Shown here piece after piece: positions 1 to 7,700 of a stretch of 33,103 nt of DNA. A program made the position numbers and the translations under genes. Below the pieces are notes generated by a model. It made no database searches. It was not told the origin of the DNA and worked only from the letters and a program-made list of their open reading frames with translations. The DNA is taken from positions 1-33,103 of the forward strand of contig NZ_JACKSJ010000192.1 in assembly GCF_025821665.1 (NCBI RefSeq), written 5' to 3'. Numbering within the stretch: the first letter of the stretch is position 1; every line of letters starts with the position of its first letter. The DNA comes from [Mycobacterium] manitobense. GTDB lineage: Bacteria; Actinomycetota; Actinomycetes; Mycobacteriales; Mycobacteriaceae.

Positions 1-277
1 GCAGGCCAGCCGGGGCCCGCGACGGCCGCCAGCGCGCCGGCCAGCGCGAGCACCCCGGTCGCCGACAACACATCGGGTGGGACGCCGCGACGGCCGCCAG
101 CGCGCCGGCCAGCGCGAGCACCCCGGTCGCCGACAACACATCGGGTGGGACGCGGAGCAGCGGACCGGCGGCCAGCGCGCGCACCATCCGCAACCAGCCG
201 CGCACCACCGGCGACGGCCGCACCCCGTCATGGCGCGCCGACCAGCCCTCGTCGTCGGCGAGGTCCTCCGGCGTCAT
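1..277 (-). pseudogene. CDP-alcohol phosphatidyltransferase, 5' part, frameshifted by a tandem duplication (partial)
   Basis: Read on the minus strand from the ATG at 277, the protein starts MTPEDLADDEGWSARHDG, continues with a GWLRMVRALAAGPLLRVPPD stretch and then enters a hydrophobic segment (VLSATGVLALAGALAAVA). This matches the N-terminal part of actinobacterial CDP-alcohol phosphatidyltransferases, membrane enzymes that join a CDP-activated lipid to an alcohol headgroup. The catalytic D-x2-DG-x2-AR motif would lie beyond the window edge, so the family call rests on the N-terminus alone. A perfect 68-bp duplication (17-85 repeated at 85-153) falls inside the first membrane segment. Because 68 is not a multiple of three, the second copy is read out of frame as Arg/Cys/Trp-rich sequence. 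Removing one copy restores a smooth continuation (AAVAGPGWP). The gene is therefore broken here or mis-assembled. It diverges from the YihY gene with 24 bp between starts. Confidence 0.55.
17..153. repeat. Perfect 68-bp tandem direct duplication
   Basis: Bases 17-85 are identical to bases 85-153, giving two head-to-tail copies of a 68-bp unit. The identity stops at once on both sides (c16 versus g84; c86 versus g154). The repeat lies inside the minus-strand CDP-alcohol phosphatidyltransferase and shifts its frame. It may be a recent slippage or unequal-crossover event, or an assembly artefact close to a contig edge. Confidence 0.9.
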
Positions 278-301
278 GACGCCAGCCTGCCAGGGCGCGC
301 G

Positions 302-1108
302 ATGAGCCGGCTGCGCGAGTTCGGGTCGGGGATGCGCAAGACGTTCCCGGGCAGCGACCTCGCCCTGTGGGCGGCCGGGGCCACCTACTTCGGGGTGATC
401 GGGCTGGTCCCGCTGGCGCTGGCATCGCTGTGGGCGGTCGGCGGGCTAGTCGGCCACGACACCGTCACCGCCGCGATGGAGGACGCGATCGGCGGGCTGC
501 CCGGCGGGCACGGGACACCCGAGGCGCTGCGCACGCTGACGTCCGTCGCGCTGTCGATGTCGTGGCTGCAGGCGCTGGTCGTGCTGTTCCCGGCCAGCCT
601 CTACGGCGAGGGGCTGCGCCGGGCGTTCGTGCAGATGTCGGCCGCGCGGGACACGCTGACGGGCTGGCGCGGCCGGGCAGGCCTGCTCGCGGTCGCGGCG
701 GTCGCGCCGTTCCTGGTGCTCGCCGTGCTCGCCTCCGCCCGCTACGTCGGCCCGCTGTACGCCGGTGAGGGCTGGTCGCTGGTGTGGGGTGTGGTGGTCG
801 CGTTCCACATCGTCTGGGTCACGGTGTCGACCGCGCTGGTCGGGGTGTTCGGGCTGATCGGCCCGGGCCGGATCGGCCTGCGTGCGCTGTTGATCGGCGC
901 GTTCAGCACCGGGGCGATCCTGGCCGGGTTCCTGCAGGGGTTCGTGCTGTTCCTGGCGATCCCGATCCCGTGGTCGGCGCCGTTCGGCGGGCTGCCGATC
1001 GTCGGCGCCGTCTCCGCGCTGGCGCTGTGGCTCTACCTTGTGCACATCCTGGTGCTCTGCGGCTTCCGGGCGACCGTGGTGCTCGACGAGTCGCTGCGTG
1101 CCGGGTGA
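302..1108 (+). CDS. YihY/BrkB-family integral membrane protein
   Basis: The protein has 268 residues and runs from MSRLREFGSGMRKTFPGSDL to a TGA at 1106-1108. It contains about six hydrophobic segments (near residues 20-45, 80-100, 120-145, 155-180, 190-220 and 230-260) and the early 'aaGatYFgvigLvPLaLa' pattern typical of YihY/BrkB proteins. This is a conserved bacterial inner-membrane family of unproven biochemical function, once linked to ribonuclease BN and to virulence. The open frame extends upstream to 77, but that part is low-complexity Arg/His sequence antisense to the neighbouring gene, so I place the start at the ATG at 302, which follows a weak AGGG. It converges on the HD-domain gene with a 1-bp gap between stops. 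A second family member lies at 18858-19886. The substrate is unknown. Confidence 0.8.
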   Translation: MSRLREFGSGMRKTFPGSDLALWAAGATYFGVIGLVPLALASLWAVGGLVGHDTVTAAMEDAIGGLPGGHGTPEALRTLTSVALSMSWLQALVVLFPASLYGEGLRRAFVQMSAARDTLTGWRGRAGLLAVAAVAPFLVLAVLASARYVGPLYAGEGWSLVWGVVVAFHIVWVTVSTALVGVFGLIGPGRIGLRALLIGAFSTGAILAGFLQGFVLFLAIPIPWSAPFGGLPIVGAVSALALWLYLVHILVLCGFRATVVLDESLRAG

Positions 1109-1109
1109 G

Positions 1110-1769
1110 TCACTCGGGCCAGCCGTTGTTCAGCACGACGTCGACGAAGTCGTCGCGCACGAACGAGTCGTCGTAGCGGGCGAGCACGTCGGCGTTCATG
1201 GTGCCGAATGTCGTCTCGGGGCGGTGCCTCATCCCCTCGGTGAACGCGTGCAGGATCCGGCGCTTGAAGTCGGGGCGCGGATGAGCCGCGGTGACGGCCG
1301 CCAGCGCCTCGGCGGGCAGGTCGTCGCGGCCGATGCCCACCACGTCGGTCTCCACGCCGGCGATCACCAGCGCGGTCTCCGGGTCGAGGAATTCCGGGAC
1401 GCCCGGGGTGGTGTGCAGCGCGATGCCCAGCCACACCTTGCGGGCGGCGGCCTCGTCGACGCCGTGCTGCAGCAGGAAGTCCCGTGCGGCGTTGGCGCCG
1501 TCGACCTCGAAGCGCAACCGTGAGGATGTGCGGTAGCGCTCGGTGAGCCCGAGATCGTGGAACATCGCGCCGACGTAGAGCAGTTCGAGGTCGGGTTCGA
1601 GGCCGCGGCGGCGGCCCCGCAGGGCGCCGAACAGGAACACCCGACGGGAGTGGTGGAACAACAGGTCGTCTTCGGCCTCGCGGATGACGTCGGTGGCGGC
1701 GCGAACCAGCGGGGTGTCGGGAATCTCGATGCCCGCGATGGTCGACGGGCCGGTGAGTGAATTGGTCAT
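1110..1769 (-). CDS. HD-domain hydrolase, cyanamide-hydratase-like
   Basis: The protein has 219 residues. HD-superfamily metal ligands are visible: a FHHSRRV segment near residues 38-44, the MFHDLGL motif with H71 and D72, and a later ALHTTPG histidine. This arrangement (H...HD...H) and the sequence style match the HD proteins often annotated as cyanamide hydratase-like or metal-dependent phosphohydrolase. Such proteins bind divalent metal and hydrolyse small molecules or phosphate esters; the substrate here is not known. The frame stays open to 1841, but the ATG at 1769 (MTNSLTGPS) avoids running over the divergent regulator's promoter and matches where homology should begin. It diverges from a GlxA-type regulator, with 89 bp between starts, so that regulator is a reasonable candidate to control it. 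Family call good, function weak. Confidence 0.75.
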   Translation of the reverse strand: MTNSLTGPSTIAGIEIPDTPLVRAATDVIREAEDDLLFHHSRRVFLFGALRGRRRGLEPDLELLYVGAMFHDLGLTERYRTSSRLRFEVDGANAARDFLLQHGVDEAAARKVWLGIALHTTPGVPEFLDPETALVIAGVETDVVGIGRDDLPAEALAAVTAAHPRPDFKRRILHAFTEGMRHRPETTFGTMNADVLARYDDSFVRDDFVDVVLNNGWPE

Positions 1770-1846
1770 GCCATAAGGCTGCGCCCGGCGGACAAGATCG
1801 CGCCGTGGCACAACTGCCGTCTTGCCCACAGAAACGGACACAGGGT

Positions 1847-1852
1847 CACAAT
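1847..1852 (+). promoter_or_regulatory. Putative -10 element, leaderless start of the first GlxA regulator
   Basis: CACAAT at 1847-1852 is followed by 6 nt and the GTG at 1859. The same hexamer-6 nt-start geometry recurs before other regulators in this window. It supports GTG 1859 as the start, since the AAGGA just before it is too close to act as a normal ribosome binding site. Confidence 0.4.
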
Positions 1853-1858
1853 GAAGGA

Positions 1859-2818
1859 GTGGCCCAACGAGACGTCGTGCTGGTGGTGTTCGACGGGGTC
1901 AAGCTGCTGGACGCGGCGGGGCCGGCGGAGGTGTTCGCGGAGGCGAATCGCTTCGGCGCGGACTACCGGCTGCGCTTCGCCTCGGTCGACGGCCGCGACG
2001 TGACCACTTCGATCGGTACCGGACTGGCTGTGAGCGAACGACTCTCGTCGATCGAAGGAGCAGACACCGTACTGGTGGCCGGTGGCGACGGGCTGGTCGG
2101 CCGGCCCATCGATCCACGACTGGTCGACGCGGTCGGCGCGGTGGCGGGCAGGACGCGGCGGCTTGCCTCGATCTGCACCGGCGCGTTCATCCTCGCGAGA
2201 GCCGGCGTGCTCGACGGCAGGCGCGCGACCACACACTGGCGCCACACGCGCCGCCTCGCCAGGGCGTACCCGGCCGTCACCGTGGAGCCGGACGCGATCT
2301 TCGTCCAGGACGGCGACGTGTACACCTCCGCCGGGGTGTCGGCGGGCATCGACCTGGCGCTGGCGCTGGTGGAACAGGACCACGGCGGCGACCTGGTGCG
2401 GGAGGTCGCGCGATCGCTGGTGGTCTATCTCAAGCGGGCGGGTGGCCAGTCGCAGTTCTCGGTGCTGGTGGACGCCGACTCGGCGTCGACGTCGGCGCTG
2501 CGGGTGGTGACCGACGCGATCAAGGCCGACCCGGGCGGCGACCACAGCGTGACGCGGCTGGCCGCCACGGCATCGTTGAGCACGCGGCAGCTGACCCGGC
2601 TGTTCCACGCCGAGCTGGGGACGACGCCCGCACGTTACGTCGAGAGCGTCCGCGTCGACATCGGCAGGGCCGCGCTCGACGCCGGCCACAGTGTCGCCGA
2701 GAGCGCGCGGTTGGGTGGGTTCGGCAGCACGGAGACGTTCCGCCGGGTGTTCGTCGGCACCCTCGGCGTCTCCCCGAGGGCCTACCGGGACCGTTTCCGG
2801 ACCGCCGAACCGGCCTGA
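1859..2818 (+). CDS. GlxA-family transcriptional regulator (DJ-1/PfpI + AraC HTH), copy 1
   Basis: The protein has 319 residues. Residues 3-190 form a DJ-1/PfpI (class I glutamine amidotransferase-like) domain, opening with DVVLVVFDGVKLLDAAGP and carrying the nucleophile-elbow cysteine C106 in SICTGAF plus the conserved RRATTHW segment. Residues 215-319 form an AraC-type double helix-turn-helix ending in FGSTETFRRVF and SPRAYRDRF. Family members such as GbdR and CdhR sense small nitrogenous metabolites and usually activate catabolic genes; the ligand here is unknown. Upstream in-frame codons (1757, 1805) are possible, but the DJ-1 domain begins right after GTG 1859 and a -10-like CACAAT sits 6 nt before it. 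It diverges from the HD gene and is followed 27 bp later by a TetR gene. Confidence 0.85.
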   Translation: MAQRDVVLVVFDGVKLLDAAGPAEVFAEANRFGADYRLRFASVDGRDVTTSIGTGLAVSERLSSIEGADTVLVAGGDGLVGRPIDPRLVDAVGAVAGRTRRLASICTGAFILARAGVLDGRRATTHWRHTRRLARAYPAVTVEPDAIFVQDGDVYTSAGVSAGIDLALALVEQDHGGDLVREVARSLVVYLKRAGGQSQFSVLVDADSASTSALRVVTDAIKADPGGDHSVTRLAATASLSTRQLTRLFHAELGTTPARYVESVRVDIGRAALDAGHSVAESARLGGFGSTETFRRVFVGTLGVSPRAYRDRFRTAEPA

Positions 2819-2833
2819 GATCCGCCGGTGCGG

Positions 2834-2839
2834 GACAAT
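2834..2839 (+). promoter_or_regulatory. Putative -10 element, leaderless start of TetR regulator 1
   Basis: GACAAT at 2834-2839 is followed by 6 nt and the ATG at 2846. The match to TANNNT is imperfect. The position favours ATG 2846 over the upstream GTG at 2828. Confidence 0.35.
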
Positions 2840-2845
2840 CGGGGC

Positions 2846-3439
2846 ATGCCGGTGCGAGAGCAGCCCATGGGATTGAGGGCGCGCAAGAAGATCCGGACCC
2901 GCGCCGCCATCCGGCGGGAGGCGTTCCGGCTGATCGAGGAGCAGGGTTTCGGCAACACCACCGTCGAGCAGATCGCCGACGCCGCCGACGTCTCGGCCAG
3001 CACCTTCTTCCGGTACTTCCCCACCAAAGAGGCGGTGCTGCTCTCCGACGACCAGATCGCGCCGATCATCGCGGCATTCGTCGACGCGCCGGCAGACCTC
3101 GCGCCGGTGGCCGCATACCGGCATGCGGTGAACTCGGTGTTCGGTGCGATGACGGCCGACGAGCGCGAGGACGCCGTCGCCGGCCAGCGGCTGATGTACA
3201 CGGTGCCCGAGGCCCGCGGACTCGTCTACACGGTGTACGTGCGGCTCATCGGCCTGATCACCGACGCGCTGGCGCGCCGGATGGGGCCGGACACCGACGA
3301 GTTCGAGCGGCGGGTCATCGCCGGATCGATCGTCGGGGTGCTGATCGCCATCTCAGACAACCAGCCGATGCCCGACGACCCGCTCTCGCGGGGCCTGGAA
3401 CTGCTCGACGCCAAGATCGACGTCGCGGCCCGCCCCTAG
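2846..3439 (+). CDS. TetR-family transcriptional regulator 1
   Basis: The protein has 197 residues. The N-terminal DNA-binding domain (residues 9-57) has the usual TetR pattern: RKKIRTRAAIRREAFRLIEE, then TTVEQIADAADVSASTFFRYF with the recognition helix, then PTKEAVL. The C-terminal ligand domain (about 65-197) is helical and not recognisable by substrate. 'STFFRYFPTKE' resembles AcrR-type members. I prefer ATG 2846 to GTG 2828 because a -10-like GACAAT lies 6 nt before it and the extra residues add nothing. It follows the first GlxA gene by 27 bp on the same strand and could be cotranscribed from that promoter or read from its own. The target is unknown. Confidence 0.85.
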   Translation: MPVREQPMGLRARKKIRTRAAIRREAFRLIEEQGFGNTTVEQIADAADVSASTFFRYFPTKEAVLLSDDQIAPIIAAFVDAPADLAPVAAYRHAVNSVFGAMTADEREDAVAGQRLMYTVPEARGLVYTVYVRLIGLITDALARRMGPDTDEFERRVIAGSIVGVLIAISDNQPMPDDPLSRGLELLDAKIDVAARP

Positions 3440-3639
3440 CCTGCCGGCCGCCCGGTCCTGGCGGGGGAGTGCGCCGCCGGGCGGAGGCCGTGGGCCAGGC
3501 CGTTGCCGGCGTGCAGTCCGGCCATGAAGTCGAGCAGTGGCCGCACTGCGCGGAATCGGTCTCTACGGACAGGTGCTTTGGACAACATCATTCGATCGTG
3601 GTCTTCGGCGCGCGCTCTCGACAGTGGCACTGACGCCAC
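3436..3639 (-). CDS. Small ORF of unknown function, possible remnant
   Basis: This 67-residue frame occupies the only sizeable gap (3440-3658) in the first 16 kb. An internal ATG at about 3591 gives a 51-residue MMLSKAPVRRDRFRAVRP... version. The downstream half (DFMAGLHAGNGLAHGLRPA) has codon usage like the neighbours, but the upstream part does not. It overlaps the end of TetR regulator 1 by 4 bp and lies antisense to the promoter of the second GlxA gene. I do not recognise it. It may be a gene remnant, a small protein or a chance frame. Confidence 0.2.
   Translation of the reverse strand: MASVPLSRARAEDHDRMMLSKAPVRRDRFRAVRPLLDFMAGLHAGNGLAHGLRPAAHSPARTGRPAG
3624..3639. promoter_or_regulatory. 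Inverted repeat, putative operator of GlxA regulator 2
   Basis: GTGGC-ACTGAC-GCCAC is a perfect 5-bp-arm inverted repeat centred about 28 bp before the start of the second GlxA gene and just upstream of its -10 hexamer. The site could be bound by the adjacent regulator. The arms are short, so the evidence is modest. Confidence 0.35.
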
Positions 3640-3646
3640 ACATCGC

Positions 3647-3652
3647 TAACAT
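3647..3652 (+). promoter_or_regulatory. Putative -10 element, leaderless start of GlxA regulator 2
   Basis: TAACAT fits the mycobacterial TANNNT -10 consensus and lies exactly 6 nt before ATG 3659, with no ribosome binding site between them. This is the layout of a leaderless transcript. Confidence 0.55.
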
Positions 3653-3658
3653 AGTGAC

Positions 3659-4678
3659 ATGCACTCGGTGGCGGTCCTGGCCTACGACGGCATGTCGGGC
3701 TTCGAGTCCGGCATGGCCGCGGAGATCTTCGGCATGACCGAACTCTCGGAGCAGTTCTCCGCGGGCATCGCGCGGCCCTGGTACTCGATGAAGCTGTGCA
3801 CCGCCACACCGGAGATCCGGATGCTGGGCGGCGCCACCGTACGGTCCCCGCACGGGCTCGACGACCTGGCCGCCGCCGACACCGTGATCATCCCGAGCGT
3901 GCGCGACGTCGCCGAACCCGCGTCGCCCGCCCTCGTCGAGGCGATCGGCGCGGCCCACGCCCGCGGCGCCCGGCTGGTGTCGATCTGCTCGGGGGCGTTC
4001 GCCCTCGCCGCGGCCGGCGTGCTGGACGGCCGCACGGCCACCACGCACTGGATCTACGTCGACCAGCTCGCGCGGCGCCATCCCGCGGTGGACGTCGATC
4101 CGGCGCCGCTCTACGTCGACGGCGGTGACGTGCTCACCAGCGCAGGCTGCGCGGCAGGCCTCGATCTCTGCCTGCACATCGTCCGAACCGACCACGGCGC
4201 GCGCGTCGCGAACGACGTGGCCCGCCGGCTGGTGATCTCGCCGCACCGGGCGGGCGGACAGGCCCAGTACATCGAGACGCCGGTGCCCGAACCGACGACC
4301 GACGGCCGCATCGCCGCCGGAATGGCCTGGGCGCTGGAGCATCTGGACACACCCATCACGCTCGACGAGCTGGCAGCCCGCTCGGCGATGTCGCGGCGCA
4401 GCTATCTGCGACAGTTCACCAAGGCGACCGGCACCACGCCGATCAGGTGGCTGATCGAGCAGCGGATCCAGGCCAGCCTGGCGCTGCTGGAATCGTCGTC
4501 GCTGTCGATCGAGCAGATCGCCGTCCGGGTGGGTTTCGAGTCCGCCGTCACCTTCCGGCACCACTTCGTCCGGCAGCTGCGGACCACGCCGAGCGACTAC
4601 CGCAACGCCTTCACCGGTCGGGCGCGGTTCGACGGCGGCTCCGCCGGGTACAGCACCGTTCGCGGGAAAAGCGGCTGA
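3659..4678 (+). CDS. GlxA-family transcriptional regulator (DJ-1/PfpI + AraC HTH), copy 2
   Basis: The protein has 339 residues. The DJ-1/PfpI domain spans about residues 1-190, with the elbow cysteine C110 in SICSGAF, the TATTHW segment and the TSAGCAAGLDLCLH region. The AraC double helix-turn-helix spans about 225-325 (LDELAARSAMSRRSYLRQF ... IEQIAVRVGFESAVTFRHHF). The arrangement matches other GlxA-type activators, whose DJ-1 domain is thought to bind a ligand rather than do catalysis. The start at ATG 3659 is supported by TAACAT 6 nt upstream. The gene ends 92 bp before the large SpoIIE sensor gene and may or may not be related to it. It is clearly diverged from copies 1 and 3, so these are separate paralogues rather than recent duplicates. 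Confidence 0.87.
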   Translation: MHSVAVLAYDGMSGFESGMAAEIFGMTELSEQFSAGIARPWYSMKLCTATPEIRMLGGATVRSPHGLDDLAAADTVIIPSVRDVAEPASPALVEAIGAAHARGARLVSICSGAFALAAAGVLDGRTATTHWIYVDQLARRHPAVDVDPAPLYVDGGDVLTSAGCAAGLDLCLHIVRTDHGARVANDVARRLVISPHRAGGQAQYIETPVPEPTTDGRIAAGMAWALEHLDTPITLDELAARSAMSRRSYLRQFTKATGTTPIRWLIEQRIQASLALLESSSLSIEQIAVRVGFESAVTFRHHFVRQLRTTPSDYRNAFTGRARFDGGSAGYSTVRGKSG

Positions 4679-4756
4679 TCGGCGAGCCGGCACTGGCGGT
4701 TCGGCCATATTGTGATCCCCGGCGTCGTCCTCACCCGAGGACCACGTGAAGGCGGC

Positions 4757-4764
4757 GGAGAGGA
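4757..4764 (+). promoter_or_regulatory. Ribosome binding site deciding the GTG start of the SpoIIE hybrid sensor
   Basis: GGAGAGGA at 4757-4764 lies 6 nt before the GTG at 4771. It fixes the start of the 1387-residue sensor. I see no convincing terminator or -10 element in the 92-bp gap 4679-4770. Confidence 0.6.
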
Positions 4765-4770
4765 CGTGCG

Positions 4771-7700
4771 GTGGTCGGTGAGCACACGCCGCCGGACCCT
4801 GCGGAGGCGGCGATCTACAGCGTCGACGAGGTGGTCGGCCGTGACCTCGCCAGGGTGAACTGGGCGGCGACCCCGCTCGGTGTGCCCGACCGGTGGCCGC
4901 AGAGCCTGCTGACCGCCGTGAGCATCCTGCTGTCCTCCCGCTTCCCGATGTGGATGGCGTGGGGGCCGGAGCTGACGTTCTTCTGCAACGACGCCTACCG
5001 CCGCGACACCCTCGGCCGGAAGTACCCGTGGGCGCTGGGCCGGCCGGCCAACGAGGTCTGGTCGGAGATCTGGCCCGACATCGGCCCGCGCATCGAGCGG
5101 GTGCTGTCGACCGGCGAGGCGACCTGGGACGTCGCGCTCCTGCTGTTCCTCGAGCGGTCGGGGTACCGCGAGGAGACCTATCACACGTTCTCCTACAGTC
5201 CGCTGCGCGACGACGACGGGCATGTGGTCGGCATGCTGTGCGTGGTCAGCGAGGACACCGACCGGGTGATCGGCGAGCGGCGAATGGCCACGCTGCGGGA
5301 CCTGGGCTCCGACACCAGCGTGGTGCGCTCCGAGCAGCAGATGCTCAACTTCGCGGCCCATCAGCTCGAACGCAACCTCAGCGACCTCCCGTTCGCCCTC
5401 ATCTATCTGTTCGGCGACGACGGGTCGGCGCGGCTCGCGGGTGCCAGTGGGGTGCCCGCCGGGCATTCGGCGGCACCGCAGGTGCTGGCGGCCGACGGGC
5501 TCGGGGTGTGGCCGATCGACGATGCGGCCCTCGGCCGGTCGGTGATGATGGATCTGGACTCCGACTCGCTGACCCTGCCGACCGGTTCCTGGACCGAGCC
5601 ACCCACCCAGGCGCTGGTGGTGCCGCTGCAGCAGCAGGGCGACGCCCCGCTGGGATTCCTGGTCGCCGCACTGAACCGGCACCGCAGGCTCGACGAGGGA
5701 TACCGTGGGTTCGTCGAGCTGGTCGCCGGTCACGTGGCCGCCGGCGTCGGCAGCGCCCGCAGCTATCAGTCGCAGCAGCGGCGGGCCGAGGAACTCGCGG
5801 AGCTCGACCGGGCCAAGACGACCTTCTTCTCCAACATCAGCCACGAGTTCCGCACACCGCTGACGCTGATCCTCGGACCGGTGAACGACCTGCGCGGCCG
5901 CACCTCGGACTTCGACGACCAGACCCGCGACGAGCTGGAGCTGGTGCACCGCAACGGACTCCGGCTGGCAAAGCTGGTCAACACGCTGCTGGACTTCTCC
6001 CGCATCCAGGCCGGGCGGATGCGGGCGCACTTCGAACCGGTCGACCTCGGCGTCGTCACCGCCGAGCTGGCCAGCGTCTTCCGGTCCGCCGTCGACCGGG
6101 CCGGCCTGGCGTTCCACGTCGACTGCCCGCCGCTGAGCCAGGACGTCTACATCGACCGCGACATGTGGGAGAAGGTGGTGCTCAACCTGCTCTCCAATGC
6201 GCTGAAGTTCACCTTCGACGGCTCGATCACCGTCCGGGTTTCCGCCGGCGCCACCGGCGCGGTGATCACCGTCGCCGACACGGGCACAGGCATCCCGGAG
6301 TCCGAGATGCCGCGCCTGTTCGAACGGTTCCACCGCATCGAGAACGCCAGGGCGCGGTCCACCGAGGGCAGCGGTATCGGGCTGGCCCTGGTCAAGGAGC
6401 TCGTCGGGCTGCACGGTGGCACCATCACCGCCGAGAGCGCTGCGGGAGCGGGCACCACCTTCACCGTCGGGTTGCCGTTCGGATCGGCCCACCTGCCGGT
6501 GGCCGACCTGGTCTCGCCCGATGTGGCCCGGCCGGCCTCGGGTATCGCGGACCCGTACGTGCAGGAGGCGCTGCGGTGGCTGCCCGGCGGCGCGGAGTCG
6601 GAGGCGGCGCCTGACGGGACGGGCATGCCCGTGGCCGTCCCGCCCTCCGGTGCCCCGGCGCGCGTACTGGTGGCCGACGACAACGCCGACATGCGCGAGT
6701 ACCTGACGAGCCTGCTGCAGTCGGCCGGTTACGCCGTCAGCACTGTCATGGACGGCGCTCAGGCGCTGGATGCGGTGCGGACGGATCCGCCCGACCTGCT
6801 GATCAGCGACGTCATGATGCCCCGGCTCGACGGTCTGGAACTGCTGGCCGCACTGCGTGGCGATCAGCGCACCGCCGCCCTGCCGGTGCTGCTGCTGTCG
6901 GCGCGGGCCGGCCAGGAGGCCTCCATCGAAGGTCTGCAGGCCGGCGCCGACGACTACCTCGTCAAGCCGTTCGCCGCCGCAGAACTGCTCGCCCGGGTGC
7001 GTGCGAATGTGGAGATGGCGCGGTTGCGCAACCACCACGCCGACTGGCGGTCGGCGTTGATCGACTCGCTGCAGGAGGCGTTCTTCGTCTGCGACGAGAA
7101 CGGCGCCTTCGTCGAGGTGAACTCGGCGTTCGCCGACATCCTCGGCTACGGGCCCGACGGGCTGCCCTACGAACCCGTCCAGCCGTGGTGGCCCGACGCC
7201 GACTCCGATCCGGAGGCACACCGGCAGAGCGCCGAGGTCCTCGAGGCACTGCTGAGCCGGACGCACGGCAACTACAAGATCCCGGTGAACCACCGCGACG
7301 GGCACCGGTTGTGGATCACCGTGAGCTTCAACCGGGCCGAGGACCCCGACAGCGGCCGCCGGGTCATGGTCGGCACGATCCGCGACGTCACCGCCGAGCA
7401 CTACGCGGTGCAGCGCGAGACCGCCCTGGCCGCGTTGAATCAGGAACTGTCTCAGGTGGACACGTTCGATCAGGCGATCCGCGCGGCGGCCGAGGTGCTG
7501 CGCGGCGTCTGGCACGCCCGCCGGGTGCTCGCCCTGATCTTCCCGGCACGGCGCGAGGTTCGCGAGACCGCGGGCCCGCCGGCCCTGGTGTGCGCGGGTG
7601 AGCCGGCCGAGTGGATGGAACTGCCTGCGACGCATCGCAATTCGATCCTCGCACTCTGTGAGGGGGAGACGCTGAACATCAGCACGTCAGAACCCGGCAC

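Noticed and set aside
1766..3124. A 452-residue minus-strand frame
   Set aside because: It lies antisense to GlxA regulator 1 and TetR regulator 1, both well supported by HTH motifs.
4597..7635. A 1012-residue open frame on the minus strand
   Set aside because: It is antisense to the SpoIIE hybrid sensor, whose domains and active-site residues are unmistakable. The minus frame is His/Arg/Gln/Gly-rich low-complexity sequence caused by G/C-biased codons.
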